DNA of 64,000 nucleotides from Phoebastria nigripes (taxonomy: Eukaryota; Chordata; Aves; Procellariiformes; Diomedeidae), in the NCBI GenBank assembly GCA_035582835.1, contig JAYKAV010002695.1:124001-188000 (forward strand). The letters are read 5' to 3'. Shown piece after piece: positions 51,538 to 63,840 of the stretch. The notes beneath the pieces are model-generated. The model was not told the origin of the DNA. It was given only the letters and a program-made list of their open reading frames with translations, and did no database searches. Each line of letters begins with the position of its first letter. The stretch's first letter is position 1. The translations under genes and the position numbers were made by a program.

Positions 51538-51624
51538 CCATGGCTGAGGAAAGCAGAGAAAAAGACCAAGAACACAAGTTTAACATGTCACCGACTTACC
51601 AACATGGTGTCAATGGCTTCAGTG
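51538..51624 (+). CDS. Weak candidate internal exon (87 bp)
   Basis: A pyrimidine-rich stretch containing one N ends in GTGTAG at 51,537. The next 87 bases are open, starting CC then ATG GCT GAG (MAEESREKDQEHKFNMSPTY), and end at a donor AGTG|GTGAGG. Entry and exit are both phase 1, so joining it to the phase-1 exon at 12,799 would keep frame. The open frame runs on past the donor for 27 more codons to a TAA near 51,708. The composition is charged and polar, as in a real protein, but I do not recognise the family. The opposite strand also carries an open segment with splice signals here, so the strand is unsure. Confidence 0.28.
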
Positions 51625-51724
51625 GTGAGGCAAAAAGAAGACATTATATCTACTGGTGGGGGAATAATTCCTCTGATGGATATGGACAGATCCATCGCTA
51701 CATGTAAAGTAGCTCCCAATAATA
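51600..51724 (-). other. Alternative minus-strand exon-like segment (125 bp)
   Basis: On the minus strand an acceptor (a CCCCCT-containing tract, then GATTTACAG) lies just before 51,724. A textbook donor, TTG|GTAAGT, lies at 51,600/51,599. One frame is open across all 125 bases and includes LSISIRGIIPPPVDIMSSF; the other two have stops. The family is not recognised. It overlaps the plus-strand candidate at 51,538-51,624, and at most one of them is likely to be real. Confidence 0.2.
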
Positions 51725-54700
51725 CTGTAAATCATAATTAGGGGGAAAAATAGAAGCATATTCAATATGTGAAATGCAGCGGGTGTGACCATCAATTCTC
51801 TTTAATGTAGCAGAAGTTTGCCATCAGCAAAAGGAGTATCTTAGACAGGACCTGCAGTAGTTGAAATGTTTTTCCACTGGCAGGGCTAGCTAGTAGTTAT
51901 TACAGGGCTACTGGCCGCAAATTGCGTGATTGCGTTAGCCCAAAACGGGTTCCATGCTGCCAGATCTGCTGAGTTTATGGGTTAACATTTTGACGAGGGA
52001 AGTCAAAACAGAGGAAGAATTCAGATGTATCTTTTGGAGAGATGAGTTAAAAATACCTTTGCCACAGGTTTACTTGTAATAATGATGATAATAATAATGA
52101 GAATTAGACTGATATGAGTGAATGGACTAATGACAGCCACCTAAGGATACCAGATTTCATATGTTTTCATTAAGCCCTGGATGATCCAGCTCCCTTCATA
52201 ATGAGTTTTCCACCTAAGTACTTACTNTTTCTCAACACAGCTATGCGTAATGTAGGCAGTTGGGTTTTGCAAATCAGTACTGTTGTTTCATGCGATGATA
52301 AAATATTGCTTTCTTATTTGTCATTCGCTGATCATACCATTATTAATACTTTCTTTGGTGGTATAGATTACATTCCTTTCAAGCTTGGTAATTACATCGT
52401 CTTCAATGTGTGGTAAAATTTAAGCCATTGTCCACCCGGTGAGGACTGTCTGCTGATGAATAGCTGCATTCTCTGGTACTCAAACTCGCTCCAATTCATC
52501 TGTGAAGAATTGGATTTTGGATGTTAATTATCCGGACAAATCAGCAACTGGTTTAAAGCATTGTTAAGGACAAAGCGAAGAATAAATAGCTTCTGCAAAA
52601 TATGGCATTGTGAACGGTACTGATACTATCTGCTATAATTTGTCTGTCTACCTTTGAAAGCGCTGTGCAGAAAGATGAGCTTAGCTTTTTGAGATAATTA
52701 CCCGTGGTGAATATGAATACTAGCCTATTTCTTCCTTGATATTAAAAGACAAAAGAAAAATTCATCATGTGCTTCTGTAAAAATAAACAAACAAAAATAA
52801 GCTAATTAAAACTTGGCCTGAATCTTGCAGTCCTTCTCAAAAGTGTCATTGATTTCAGTATTTGTGCTCATGGTTTTGTGCTATACGGGAAGTGTTGGCA
52901 AGGTGGGGAATGGGTGCTCAGAACTGTGCTGAAGTAAACTGCGTGTTGGAAGAAGTTGGGGAGTTGATTTATGTCAGATTGGGGGGACGGTTCTGTATAT
53001 ATATGTATGCACATACAGTAACCTANGGTAACAACAGCAATTAATCCAGCGCACAGATTTATTCTGTTTGTGAGAAAGGAGGTGAATGCACATATAAAAT
53101 AGATTTTTGACCTTATAAATGCCATGTTGTGCTGCTTCATAGCTAATGAATGCATTCTTGCTTGAGACACATTTTCTAACATAACAACTACTTCAAAAGT
53201 TTGTTTATCTAAGAAATGCANGTGAATGGTTGTGTGACACATGCAAGATCTTTAAACCGATTTTACTCTTATCCGTTATGTTTAATAGCCAAAGATTAGG
53301 GCCTGAATTATTTAGGAATACCTTTCTACCAAACCACCTTGCTACCCATGCTGTCTTGCTTAATCTGATCTGCTCCCTTATCCAAGTACCTACAAGATGA
53401 GTGGATTTAGAAATAGCGAAGTGTTGATTCTCTTTTGGTTGTGGATGAGTGCTGCTAATGGGAGTTTTATTTTTGCTTAATGAGACTTCCCTCCATTAAG
53501 TTCTTAAAAGAAATTCTCATTTTTCTTGGAAAACAGAACATCTCAAAAATCTCCAGGAATGATTTCCACCCCCCCTCCCAATTTTAACCTCCGAGTCAAG
53601 TGAGAAAAGAGGATTAAATGCGGCTGCTGCAGTGTGAGATACAGAATCCTTTTGTGCTGTTAGACCTTGGATCTGTTCTCAGGTAGCCTGAGAATGTTAA
53701 TTGAATTGAAGTAGTTAAGGGACCAGTACTGGCCTTTGATACGCTCCTATTGAAGTTTAGGGTTTTGGGGGTTTGTTTGTTTGTTTTTTTTTCCTTTTCT
53801 GTTCTTTTTCGTTTGTCCTAAATTAAGGAACGCGCTAAACCAAAATAAGAATTTCAACCTTTTAAGAATCCAGGAATGCAACTGTTTGCAATCAAATTAT
53901 GGCAGAACAGTGAGTTACCGTCTATCAGCTCAGATCCTCAGTGGTTAACGTGCAAGCTCTTAGCCTGCCCCAATTTTGAGATAAAATGTGTCAGTTTGAG
54001 GTTTCTGGTTCTCTGTGATCACACAGGCAATGATGGCAGGTCTTCTGAGGAGGCAGTAATTTGCTAAGCTGCAGTAGCAGGGGGTGCCGAGTTAATCCCA
54101 GTTACGCTGGTGCTGCGTCCCTCCCGCCTGGATCAGCGTCAGAGGGGGAAGGCTGGCAGTTGTTCTTCTTGGTGTTAAATGTTTACAGGCATTTCTTCCC
54201 ATGGCTTGCCGACTTCTGGAGTGCTTATTGCCGATATNCATCTTATGATGCAATGTCAGGTGGAATATGGATTTGTACCTAATGAAAAAGTTATCTGTAC
54301 TGCTCGATAGCTGGTACCACACTGGGGTGACTGCATCTCTGTAAAATGGTGCAAAGTGCCACCCATAGGCAAATTAAAATACTGATTTCTACAGTCATCT
54401 TGCAAGGGAAAATAAAGGCCATCAAGGAAGTTAAACAGAAGCAGAGTATTTCATGTTGTGGCTGGTTCTTACCTACTTGTGCCCTTCTCTTAGTCACAGG
54501 TTGACCTTCCTTCTCCTCAATTTGATACCCAGTTATAACTCGCAATTATTACTGTTCAACACTGTGGCTGTCATTCTAGCATCTGAGTGTTTCCAATGCA
54601 TCATCTGCTTATTCCAGAGAGTTCCCAATGTTGTGGTCTCCTTCCTTCCTCAAACAAGGAAAAATTAGACATAGGGGAAAAAATTGACCTTCAATCCAAG

Positions 54701-57590
54701 CTAGAATAAATTTCTAGACCTCTTCACTCCAGATTCTCCCTGCCATTACTACTGACCCCGGCTCACAGGACCACATGGCNGAGTGCTTTCTCTGTGGATC
54801 CGTTCTTCCCTCCCCAGCACAGCCCAAGCTCTTTAAGTGTTGCACAGTGAGTCAAACAAGGTAGGAATAAGAGTCCTGACTCTGTCCTCTGTGCTTGCTG
54901 CTGCAACTGTGCCAGAGGGATGGGTTGCAATGTGTANGTAGCGTGTTTGGGCTTGCTCAAAAAGGCTTATGCAAGTTTTGTTCATACGGCTTTGCTCTGT
55001 CCTAGCAGATTTTGATTCCCAAGGGCAGGGCTTTCTAGTCTTTTATCTGTCTGTAAAATGTCATTGAACATCTATGGTGTGGTGTAAATAATAATGGTAA
55101 TGATGGTCTTGCGATGTGGTATATTTCCCTGGGGGGAGCAGAGGCTCCTGCCCCACCGTTCCTGGTCCCTGATGTCCAGATGGTGATGACTCTTAATAGA
55201 CTTGTTTGCATCATCTTTGAACACCGAAACTGCTTGATTTGGCAGCCTTTGCCACTTCTTATGCTATCATTATGAAGCCTGCAATCTGCCTTTCAGGTGA
55301 TTTTTTTTATGTTTAAAAAATGATTTTTTTTTTTTTTTCCAAATGCCAAAGCCCAGTAATTTTAATTTAAGGTTATCATCTGTATTTCCAACAGATTGCT
55401 GAGTGGATTGGAATTTTATACTGTTAAATGTAATTACGATTTAAGTTCTATGTTCAAAGAAACCAATGTATTGTTATGACGCCTGCTTTATATCTTTAAT
55501 TCTGAAAATGTTTTGAAATAAAATATATCTTACTGTATAGAAGAATGAGGAACCCCAGCATATAATACAGTTTGGAATATGTGATAAATTGAATTTTAGT
55601 TGATATGAAAAAGTTTATATAGCTTTCATGGCTAGAATGAATTATTTGATTTAACTGTAATCTTACCATTGTAATTCCATCATCAAATGAGATCAGTGAA
55701 CTGAGAAATTTGGGGAACATCTCTGGTTGGGTCACTGATTTTGAAAACTGCACGTACTTTGTGTGTGCTATGCATTCTGGCATTCAAATATTATTTAATG
55801 TTTTTAGATTACATGTACAGAATTCTAAGATTACTGAAACATGTATTGGGTATCCACTAAATTAAACTTGTCAATGCAAAAAGAACCCATCATTAACACA
55901 CTTAATGTTTGTGACACTTAAGCCAGTCACGCTTTTCTTTTATCAAATGCATCTCCTTTTTTCAGGAGATGGAAAATTAATGTAGTATTTCTTTGCTGTA
56001 CACCTTGCGTTCTATGTTTTTCTCTTCACATAAACCTGTTGCAAGGCACGTTGCCTTTTTGTGCATCTGAGAATCCAAAACTGTCTCTTTGTGGGGAGGA
56101 AGAAGGATCTGTTCAGCCAAAGAATGGTTTTCCTAGATACCTGGTTAGGAAGATAAGGCCGTAGTAGTTGCATTCCTGTATCTAGCCAGGCGGAGAAGTT
56201 GTGACACGGTGAGAAAGAAGAAATCCACTCTGATCTGTGACCAGAAAAATCAGAGAGATTAACTAGAATTTTTTCCATTTGTCTCTAGTTTTATTCTGGT
56301 TGTTTTGTCAGCAACCATGCATCTTGCAGTGAACAAAATACAGGATTCTTCCTGATCATTAGCGCAAATGAGCTTTTAAATTAAAAACCACCTCTAAGCA
56401 ATTATTTTGCTTGACGGTGATGGTTTTTCCTCTGCCACAGTCCATAATAAAACCTGACCAGAGTTTTTCCATTTTGAGAGCGCAGCTTCAGCTAAGGGAA
56501 CCTAGAGATCACGGTTGGTCACTCTTGCGGCGTGTCTGCAGGACGGCCGAGGGGCTGAGGAGGGAGCGCTGAGCGGCACAGCGTCGCGATGGCCCTGTCT
56601 GAGTGAGTAGCAAAGCTGGGCTGCGTACGCCAGCAGTGCCTTGGCTTAACCCTAGAAATCGCCTGCGGCCGCAGTCTTCCTCTTTGGGTTTCTCCAAAGG
56701 GAACTGTCACTCCCTAACGAGGGAGGTGGGAAGACGTGGCTAGCGCAGGCTTTGCATATGTTTATGAATGCCAGATTTGGATATGGGCCGGGGAAGCCTA
56801 AGCTCTGAGCATCTCCTCATTAGCCCNGGTTTATTTATGAGCAGGATAACATGGCTTAAGGCACCTTCTGAGCACTAACTTTGTTTGGTGACAGTCATCA
56901 TGTATTTTGGGGGGGTTGCTCATCGTATGCAAAAGCAGACCTCTAGTGCCAGGTCAGTGGTGGGTGAGTGACTGTGCGGCGAGTCAATGTCAATCACTTG
57001 CGAAGCGGAGCAAGGTGGGCTGGGGCAAGCATAAGGGCATAATCAGGCTTTATTGCAATTCATTTATGCATGTGCTTTGTCTTTTTTTTAAGGGCTTGCA
57101 GTGTTCNCTGACACTGAGCAGTGTGCTGCCAAGGAAGCAGAAAGTGTACCAGGGAATTTGGAGATGTACTAGTATTACTATTTTATTGTTTATTGATTAA
57201 TGCTAACTCAGGTGCTTACTTTAGGTGTAAAGATATTGCTCTAAAAGGTCTCATTCATCTACTTGTGATGTGATGTTTGCAGCAGTTAAGGCTAGCTGAA
57301 GCCAATATACGACAATATATCTGAAAAAACCCAAACCAAACCAAACCAAAAATCATTTATCCATAACCCATTCTAAGGAACTGATAAAATTGTGATGATA
57401 TAAATAAATTATACTTTCACTGTCAATGATTGTAAGAGCTCAGAATTATAAATTCATTACAAGAGTCATTCATTATCTGAAATAATCTTGTAGCAATCTT
57501 TTTGTTACTGTTTTTCTTCTACTATGNAAATTCTTTGCATTTTTCTTAATGGCTTCTAAATTTCTGTAATCACTTTTATTCTTAAATCTC
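51725..57590. other. Intron-like AT-rich DNA, no supported gene
   Basis: Only short low-complexity features stand out: an (AAT)n run at 52,077-52,099, a T/TTTG-rich block at 53,762-53,817, and T-rich sequence at 55,303-55,340. No reading frame in this region is bounded by convincing splice signals or matches a known family. Confidence 0.5.
57324..57352. repeat. (AAACC)n short tandem repeat
   Basis: About four AAACC units follow an A6 run and are followed by AAAAATC. It is a simple repeat. Confidence 0.8.
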
Positions 57591-57930
57591 TCCGTTATTT
57601 CCAGTCATCCTTTCTCCTTAATAATGCAGCTTTGCCAGCAAGCATACATTGTATGCATTGAGTATTCTCCATCAATAAAAAGACAATATGGAATAATGAT
57701 GCAGAAATTTCATGAAAACCAGCAATTATTAAAGCAGTGTCTGCCATACGGTAAATGCTATTTTATGCAATAGAATTTTAAACACAAGTATTCAGATATG
57801 TCCTGTGCAAGTAACATGGTTTATAATTATCCTTATTAGCTATACATTTATATTCGAAAATGCTAGTTGCCAGTTACATTTCATGTAATGATAGACCAAG
57901 CTCGCTCTTAGTTTATTTCAGGTTTGAAAG
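57590..57930. other. Possible conserved non-coding element
   Basis: About 340 bases of AT-rich but high-complexity sequence with many ATTA, TAAT and ATGCAT-type words, no homopolymer and few ambiguous bases. This composition is typical of vertebrate conserved non-coding elements near developmental genes. No open frame or repeat explains it. Conservation itself cannot be seen from one sequence, so this is a guess from texture. Confidence 0.25.
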
Positions 57931-59390
57931 CTATCACCTAAGCAAGAGAAAATGTATACTATTTTCAAGGTATTAATTTGAATACATATTTTGGGTTAAT
58001 GATCTGATTCTGAAATTGTTACATGTTTATGTTCATCTTGAGCTTCAGATTTCTTCAAAATTTCTTTAAAATCATTACTGGTAGAGTTGTAATCCAATTT
58101 TGAGATGAAGTATGATATGTTTTTTCTTTAGAATGAAGATTTAGCAGTCAGTCTCAAGGATTTTATTGTTTGTGATTTATAACTGTTGTCCCAAATAATC
58201 ACCTAGATGTTTACAAAATGTCCTTGTTTTCACCTCTTGTAGTTACTGATTTGATGAAAGTACAATTATAGATAACAGGAGAGATGAAATGGTTGCTACA
58301 GATACAATAAATTAACTGGAGTTTTGTTGGCAAAACTAATAATAGTTCCTTTTACTGCAGCTTTTTTGTGTAGTCTGTGTTACAGGCCTTTGAGTTGGTG
58401 TTACTTTCTTTGGAGCTTGCCAGGCTGAAATAAATATAAAGGATGCTTTATACTATCCTGTGTCTGCTCTAGGGTCCAGAATACTGGAGCCGGTTCAGTG
58501 GTTTTCAGTCTCTTCCAATTTATTATCTGTGCATTGTTTCTGTGGAACACCTTTAACCTTTCCAGGTTCTTTTTCCTGCTCTCGCTTTAGTCCTTAGAGA
58601 CTGTGGATCACAGAGTAAAGCAGCATTGATCTAGGCTAAGAAGATGTTAGTGCAAGGGAAATAATGCTTTGCTCTCAGTTCCTCCATCTGGAAAGTGCAG
58701 AATATGCTTGTGTATCTCCTTGGAGTTGGAAGCGACGTGGAGTTTGACATCGGGAGCACCCGGCGTAAAGCACCTGTGGAATAACCTGACGGACTTGTGT
58801 CTGCTGCACGAGTCTCTGGTGGAAGCAGCGTGCGGAGCTTGAGGCTGCATAGGTGGTGGTAAGGATTGTGTTTTCTAGCTAGCTGAGAAACCTGCGCAGT
58901 GTAGCATGGACCTTTGGTCATCATTATAGGCTGCCCANAGTCTCCAAAAGGTGGTATCTAGGCTCTCAGTGGCTGGACCTCTCCGAGGCTTCCACTGCGA
59001 TGGCTTTGCAGTAGCCATGTGGGATTGCTTTGTTTGAAGTACGGGCACGAGGAAGCGGCACAGAACTAAGGATGCTTTTGCTTCTAGCGTCGCAGGGCTG
59101 TACAGGCTTTTAAAGGCTTCTCTAAACTGCAATTACTGTTGTGGCCCCATGCGGCGCTCGATCTTCCAATATGCAGCAGAGGGTGCCACAGGGACCTGTT
59201 CGCTCCTCTCCAGTTCCTGCCCATGTTCAACCTCATCAGACAGAAATAAATTGTTTTCTTCTGACTCCTTTTCTCAATGAAGTGCTTCTTTATTGAGAAA
59301 GAACGAATTACATTGTTCTTTCATTACATTTGTATTAAATAGGAAAAAAAAAAAGTTCTTTTATTATTATAGATGTCATACCGTTATATG
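57931..59390. other. Non-coding DNA, no supported gene
   Basis: AT-rich to about 58.5 kb, then more balanced. The overlapping minus-strand frames at 58,631-59,132 lack any recognisable domain, and one contains an N. No repeat family was recognised before the CR1 fragment. Confidence 0.5.
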
Positions 59391-59520
59391 TGTGTCCATC
59401 CTTGGAGATAGTCAAGCCAGGGCCTGAGCAACCTGCTCTACGTGACCCTGCTTTGAGCAGAGAGCTTGGGCTAGACAATCTCCAGAAGCTCCTTTCAACC
59501 TCTAAGGCTCTGCGGCTTGG
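59391..59520 (+). mobile_element. CR1 LINE 3'-end fragment, older copy
   Basis: In order, the segment contains CATCCTTGGAGATAGTCAAG, GCCTGAGCAACCTGCTCTA, GTGACCCTGCTTTGAGCAG, TTGGGCTAGACAATCTCCAG and CTCCTTTCAACCTCTAAGG. This is the order and wording of the CR1 3' region: CCATCCTTGGAG, CAACCTGCT, CCTGCTTTGAGCAG, TTGGACTAGATGATCTCCAG, then a CCTTCCAACCTC-like segment. The terminal ATTCTRTG octamers are lost and substitutions are frequent, so it is older than the copy at 31.5 kb and lies in the opposite orientation. Confidence 0.85.
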
Positions 59521-60277
59521 TCATTTTCTGTAAAGGCAGTAAACTTCAAGTAGGGAGTTACCAAGCAGCACTAAGAGCTGACATACGTTCTCCTTTAATG
59601 ATTACTATGAACTACTGGAAATACACTACTGTGAAATTGTTCTGTATTTTGCAATGTGCGGCTCTGCTACCAAAATAGTGTATCAGTGTAAAAATACCCA
59701 TGCTTTTCAATAATGAAGTTGAATTTTCTTAACTTCTACAGTATGGAGTGACAGCACGTTGTGGTAACACAGAAACGCTAGTCCTCCCCTGCAAAGCTCA
59801 GTTCCATAGCAAAAAATCTGAGCTCAGTTTTACCTGCTTTTATTTAGTACCTAAGTAGACTTTTAAATGAGCAGAGGCTAATTACTGGTTTACTAAAACT
59901 AATAAAACAATTCAAGATTAAAAAAGAAAGCCAGTTGGTTGGGACACTGTTGGAGATGCATTATATTGTCATTAAATCTTAAGCGAAGGATAATTTTTAC
60001 TCTCCTTATTGGTTAAATGAGAATTTACTCATTGTAATGTGTGCCATTAAGAAGATTCACAAGCACATCAACTGAGCAGTGTGAGAGAGTCTTGCATGGT
60101 GCTTTTGTCATTAGCAAAAAAATTTAATAAGCTCCTAATAAAAGGAGAAATGAAGCATATGAAGCCTTCTTTTATGACACAGTTTTAAATGAAGGCTGGA
60201 ATCTTGCTTATAGGGACTAGCATCTAGCCTTTGTGTAGGATAGTCTTTTAAATCACTGGAAGGTGGGCAGTGTAATG
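59521..60277. other. Non-coding AT-rich DNA
   Basis: Nothing recognisable: no exon, repeat family or RNA gene seen in this stretch. Confidence 0.5.
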
Positions 60278-60283
60278 CTTTTC

Positions 60284-60334
<51 letters not shown>

Positions 60335-60386
60335 CTTCTTTCTTCTTCTTTCTTCTCTTCTTCCCTCCTTCTTCTTCCCCCTTCCC
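60278..60386. repeat. 109-base pure polypyrimidine tract (T47 then TTC repeats)
   Basis: Every base from 60,278 to 60,386 is C or T. A 47-base T run (60,288-60,334) is followed by irregular TTC and CTT repeats and C runs. Long homopurine-homopyrimidine duplexes with partial mirror symmetry can form triplex (H-DNA). They also cause polymerase slippage, so the exact T count is doubtful. Confidence 0.92.
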
Positions 60387-60722
60387 ACCATATAAACAAT
60401 TCTGGGAATTGCAGATCTGCCGTCTTCCTCTTTGTTCTTGGGAGAGAATCCCCAAGACAGTATATCACCCAGATGCAGGTAATCTGAAAGGAACAAATTG
60501 AAATGGCTTTGGCTGGGATAATTTGGTTGTGTCTAACCGGTATAAAATCTCTTCAGGTTTTTACAGTAATGGATTGCTCTGGTGTTGCGATTCCTGTGTT
60601 AAAGCGGTACAGATGTGAAGTCCCAGGAGTGTTATTAGCTTGAAATATGTTCTTTGATTTGCATAATCAGTGTAATTATAAATCAGGACTCTTTCATCAT
60701 AATGAAAAACCTGTTACCTGTC

Positions 60723-60764
60723 AAGGGAAAAAGAAAAAGAAAAAAAAAAAGAAAAAAAAGAAAA
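60723..60764. repeat. 42-base polypurine (A/G) tract
   Basis: Pure A and G, mainly AAAAAG-type units. It lies about 340 bases from the long polypyrimidine tract and has opposite strand bias, so the two could in principle pair. Confidence 0.88.
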
Positions 60765-63270
60765 CTCTGTGCTCATCTAAGAGGAAAGTCTCAGGAACAC
60801 TGAATAACGGTTCTGCCTGCATCCCTTCATCGGGGATCCAGCGTGTGCATCTTCCCAAAGGAGAGGCCATGCTGCAGGCATCTGGCATCAGTGAGGGCTC
60901 TGAGGTTGTCCGATAGACAAAATGATAGCTTTAACTTAGGAAATCCGTGGTGAAAATGCATTTATAGTTGCAGCTACATACTGCACTTTGCCCTCGGTGG
61001 CCTTTCAGCTGATACCTGAGGACACTGCGTATAGGAATCAAGACAGTGTTGTATGGGGTGTTCCCTTCTGGGGGACCAGGGGTGGTCCCTGCGTAAGCAT
61101 CCTTGTGTTGTGCAAGAAACATCCAGGCTAAATCTGGAGACCACAGCTAAACTGAGTTAATANCCAGAAAAAGATGGGATGAGAAGCCAGTTTGAACTGT
61201 GAAGAGGAAGAGGGAGGGAAAGATAGGNTGAAACACTGCTGCTCTGCTGCAGGACATCGCAGTGGTGGTCTGTGGGACTCAGCCTGTGAGTTAGAGAAAT
61301 GCCCCTTCGTCTTGTCACCTTGCTAGAACGAGAAGTATGATGGTAAAATTATGATGAGGAATGCTTGTCTATCAGTAAGACTTCTTTATAGAGTGTTCCA
61401 GTCTGTGTCAGGTGCTTACCTTAATTTTTTTCTCCAGGCGTATTATCTGCCCAATATAGTACCACTAAATTGTTTTGTAATAAGAAATCAGGAACAAATT
61501 AGGGAGAGGGGAGCATTATCTTCCATCTTCAACAAATCTTTTTGCAAAANAGAAAAATGAAGCAAAACAAGGTTTTCTGAATTACTGAATTCTGGGTTTC
61601 ATTATAATTGTAATGAAATATATGAATGAAAATCCGGTTCTCCCTCCCTCTTCTAAATTAGGCACCTGCAACAACTTAAGCTGGACTTCTGATATCTGGA
61701 CGTTGCCTGCTGCAGAAAATAAGTCTGAAATCTAGCGCTGAAGTTAAACGAGTTGCTTTGCACTTCAGAACGCAAAAATAAGACAAGACTTGCACGCACC
61801 GAAGAGATGAGCCTGGCTGCTCTTCTCTTCTTGCCTACCTTTCTGTTGTAGAGGAACGGCGTTTGACATCCCTGCTTGATGGCTGCATCTCCTGATGTGC
61901 GCTGTGAGCAGCGCTGCTGGCAGGGCTTTTGTCACCTGTGATGTCAGGCTGGCTGGCATCTGCCCCAGGCTGCTTCTCCTTTACTTTGTCACTCTTTATG
62001 CCTCAATCTTTATACGTCATTTAACCNGCTTTCATTACTAGATGGAAGAGTCTCAGGGTTTTTTTTTCTTCTGCCTTTCATCTTGGTGCCACAGTGCTGA
62101 TTATTTTAGCCTAGGGTAATTCAATGATGCCATCTGGGGGGAAAAGTCAGCTAAATACTTCCTTCAGAAGAATGAGGTTTTCATAGCCTGTCCATTTTAC
62201 TTTGTTAAATCATAAAAGTTCATAACTCTGCCTTCCAGTTGTGGAGATTTGATGTTCAGTATCCCCCAACGTTTACTCTCTCTATGCCTTCATGAAAAGC
62301 AGGCTGAGTGTAAATTTTTTGAGAACTATAGCTAAATTCAAGATTTGACTTACCTGTGAATAGTCTCCAACACCAGAGTGAGAGATTAAACGTAGGTTTT
62401 TTTAAACTGAAAATCTATTTCCTGCATCCCTTGCGTGAATGTCGCTCAAGGCTTGAAATTATATTGCCAAAGTTTGGGGCCAGATCTGGTAAGATTGCAT
62501 CCAAATTCTGAGATGTGATAGAAATGCTATTGCACTGAAAAGGTTACTGGCAGCCGCCTTTGCCGGAGACAGCTGGGGAGATGAAAGCTAAGGGCAGACT
62601 GATATTCTCCAGAGGGGTACAAAATTCAAGCAAAATAAGAAAGAATTACTTTGGTACAGGTTTGTCACAAAATAGCAGGAAAGAGCTTGACAGTTGCCAC
62701 TTAGCTAATGTGGAGAAGCACACTTTTTAACATTGGCATCGGTCAGGTCATTGACTGTGTGGTTCGTTATCGTAGCTCAGATAGCAGCATTACGAATGCA
62801 GGAACAGAAATCAGAGCTAGAAATTAAAATATTAGAATTAAGCCACAAGAGAGAACACACGTGACTACTTAAAAAAAGCCCCAAAACCAAAAAAAATCCG
62901 TCAGCCTCCACCTAAACTCCAGCAGAGTTTAAATTAAATTCACTTATAAATTTATTAGCCAAGAGATAATTACATGTGGAGTTTTCCACTCTCGGGACTT
63001 GCATCCATCCAGCACTTGGGTATCGGTGGTGCACGGTTAGGAGCTGCTTCCCCGCNACCCCTCGTCCTCTGAATGAGATGGGGTGAGCCTGGGAGGTGTC
63101 CCCGGGGCGTGAGCGTGGAAGAGTTGGGTGCCTTCCTGCGGAGCGGTTTCGGTACGACCCTGACTCGTGTGGCTGAAGGGAGGTTGGGGCTGCGCAGCGC
63201 GGCCAGCCATGTCCTCAGTGTCTGTGCGGGTGGTAACAGAGGGCTCAGTTTGGTTTAAAAAGGCAACAGC

Positions 63271-63290
63271 TTTTTTTTTTTTTTTTTTTT
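63271..63290. repeat. T20 homopolymer
   Basis: Twenty consecutive T preceded by GGCAACAGC. No associated element recognised. Confidence 0.9.
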
Positions 63291-63816
63291 CATGTCACTA
63301 ATAACTTGAGGAGACGATGGTAAGCGATTGCTGACTGTGATACCACATCCTGTTTCGTACAGGAAAAGAAAATATTTTTGTTTCGGGGCTTTAATGTGCC
63401 TATTGTTAGTTCTGATGGGGAATGTATTCTGTGGTGCTTTACTTTGGTTTCTTTCTCATTTTCCTTTTAAGTGAGCGTATTTTTATTCTGTTTAAGACTG
63501 TTCTCAGTATGGTTTTTCTGGTCACTACTTCCACTCCTACAGCCCCCTTGGAATCGCCAGGGTCGGGAGCTGGTCCTTGTTCCCTTTCAGCTGCTGTTTT
63601 TTTCCCTTTGCCCTGTTTTCNGCAAGAATTGGCTTGGCAGCCTGCTATAAAATAATAATAAAATAATAAATATNACTTTTTTGCTGGGGAAAAATGACCT
63701 TCCATACAGTTAATGCTAGATTCTGCCTTTTTCTCCTGGAAAGTAGTTTGAATTTTCTNTGTCATCGGTGAGTTGAGTTGGTCCTATATTACATCTCGGC
63801 AGATATTGTCATTCCC

Positions 63817-63840
63817 ACTTTGGTGGGAACTTTGGTGGGA
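63817..63840. repeat. 12 bp tandem duplication with flanking inverted ends
   Basis: ACTTTGGTGGGA occurs twice in a row without mismatch. The block is bounded by ATTCCCA at 63,811-63,817 and its reverse complement TGGGAAT at 63,836-63,842, giving a small hairpin. Probably a slippage product. Confidence 0.85.
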
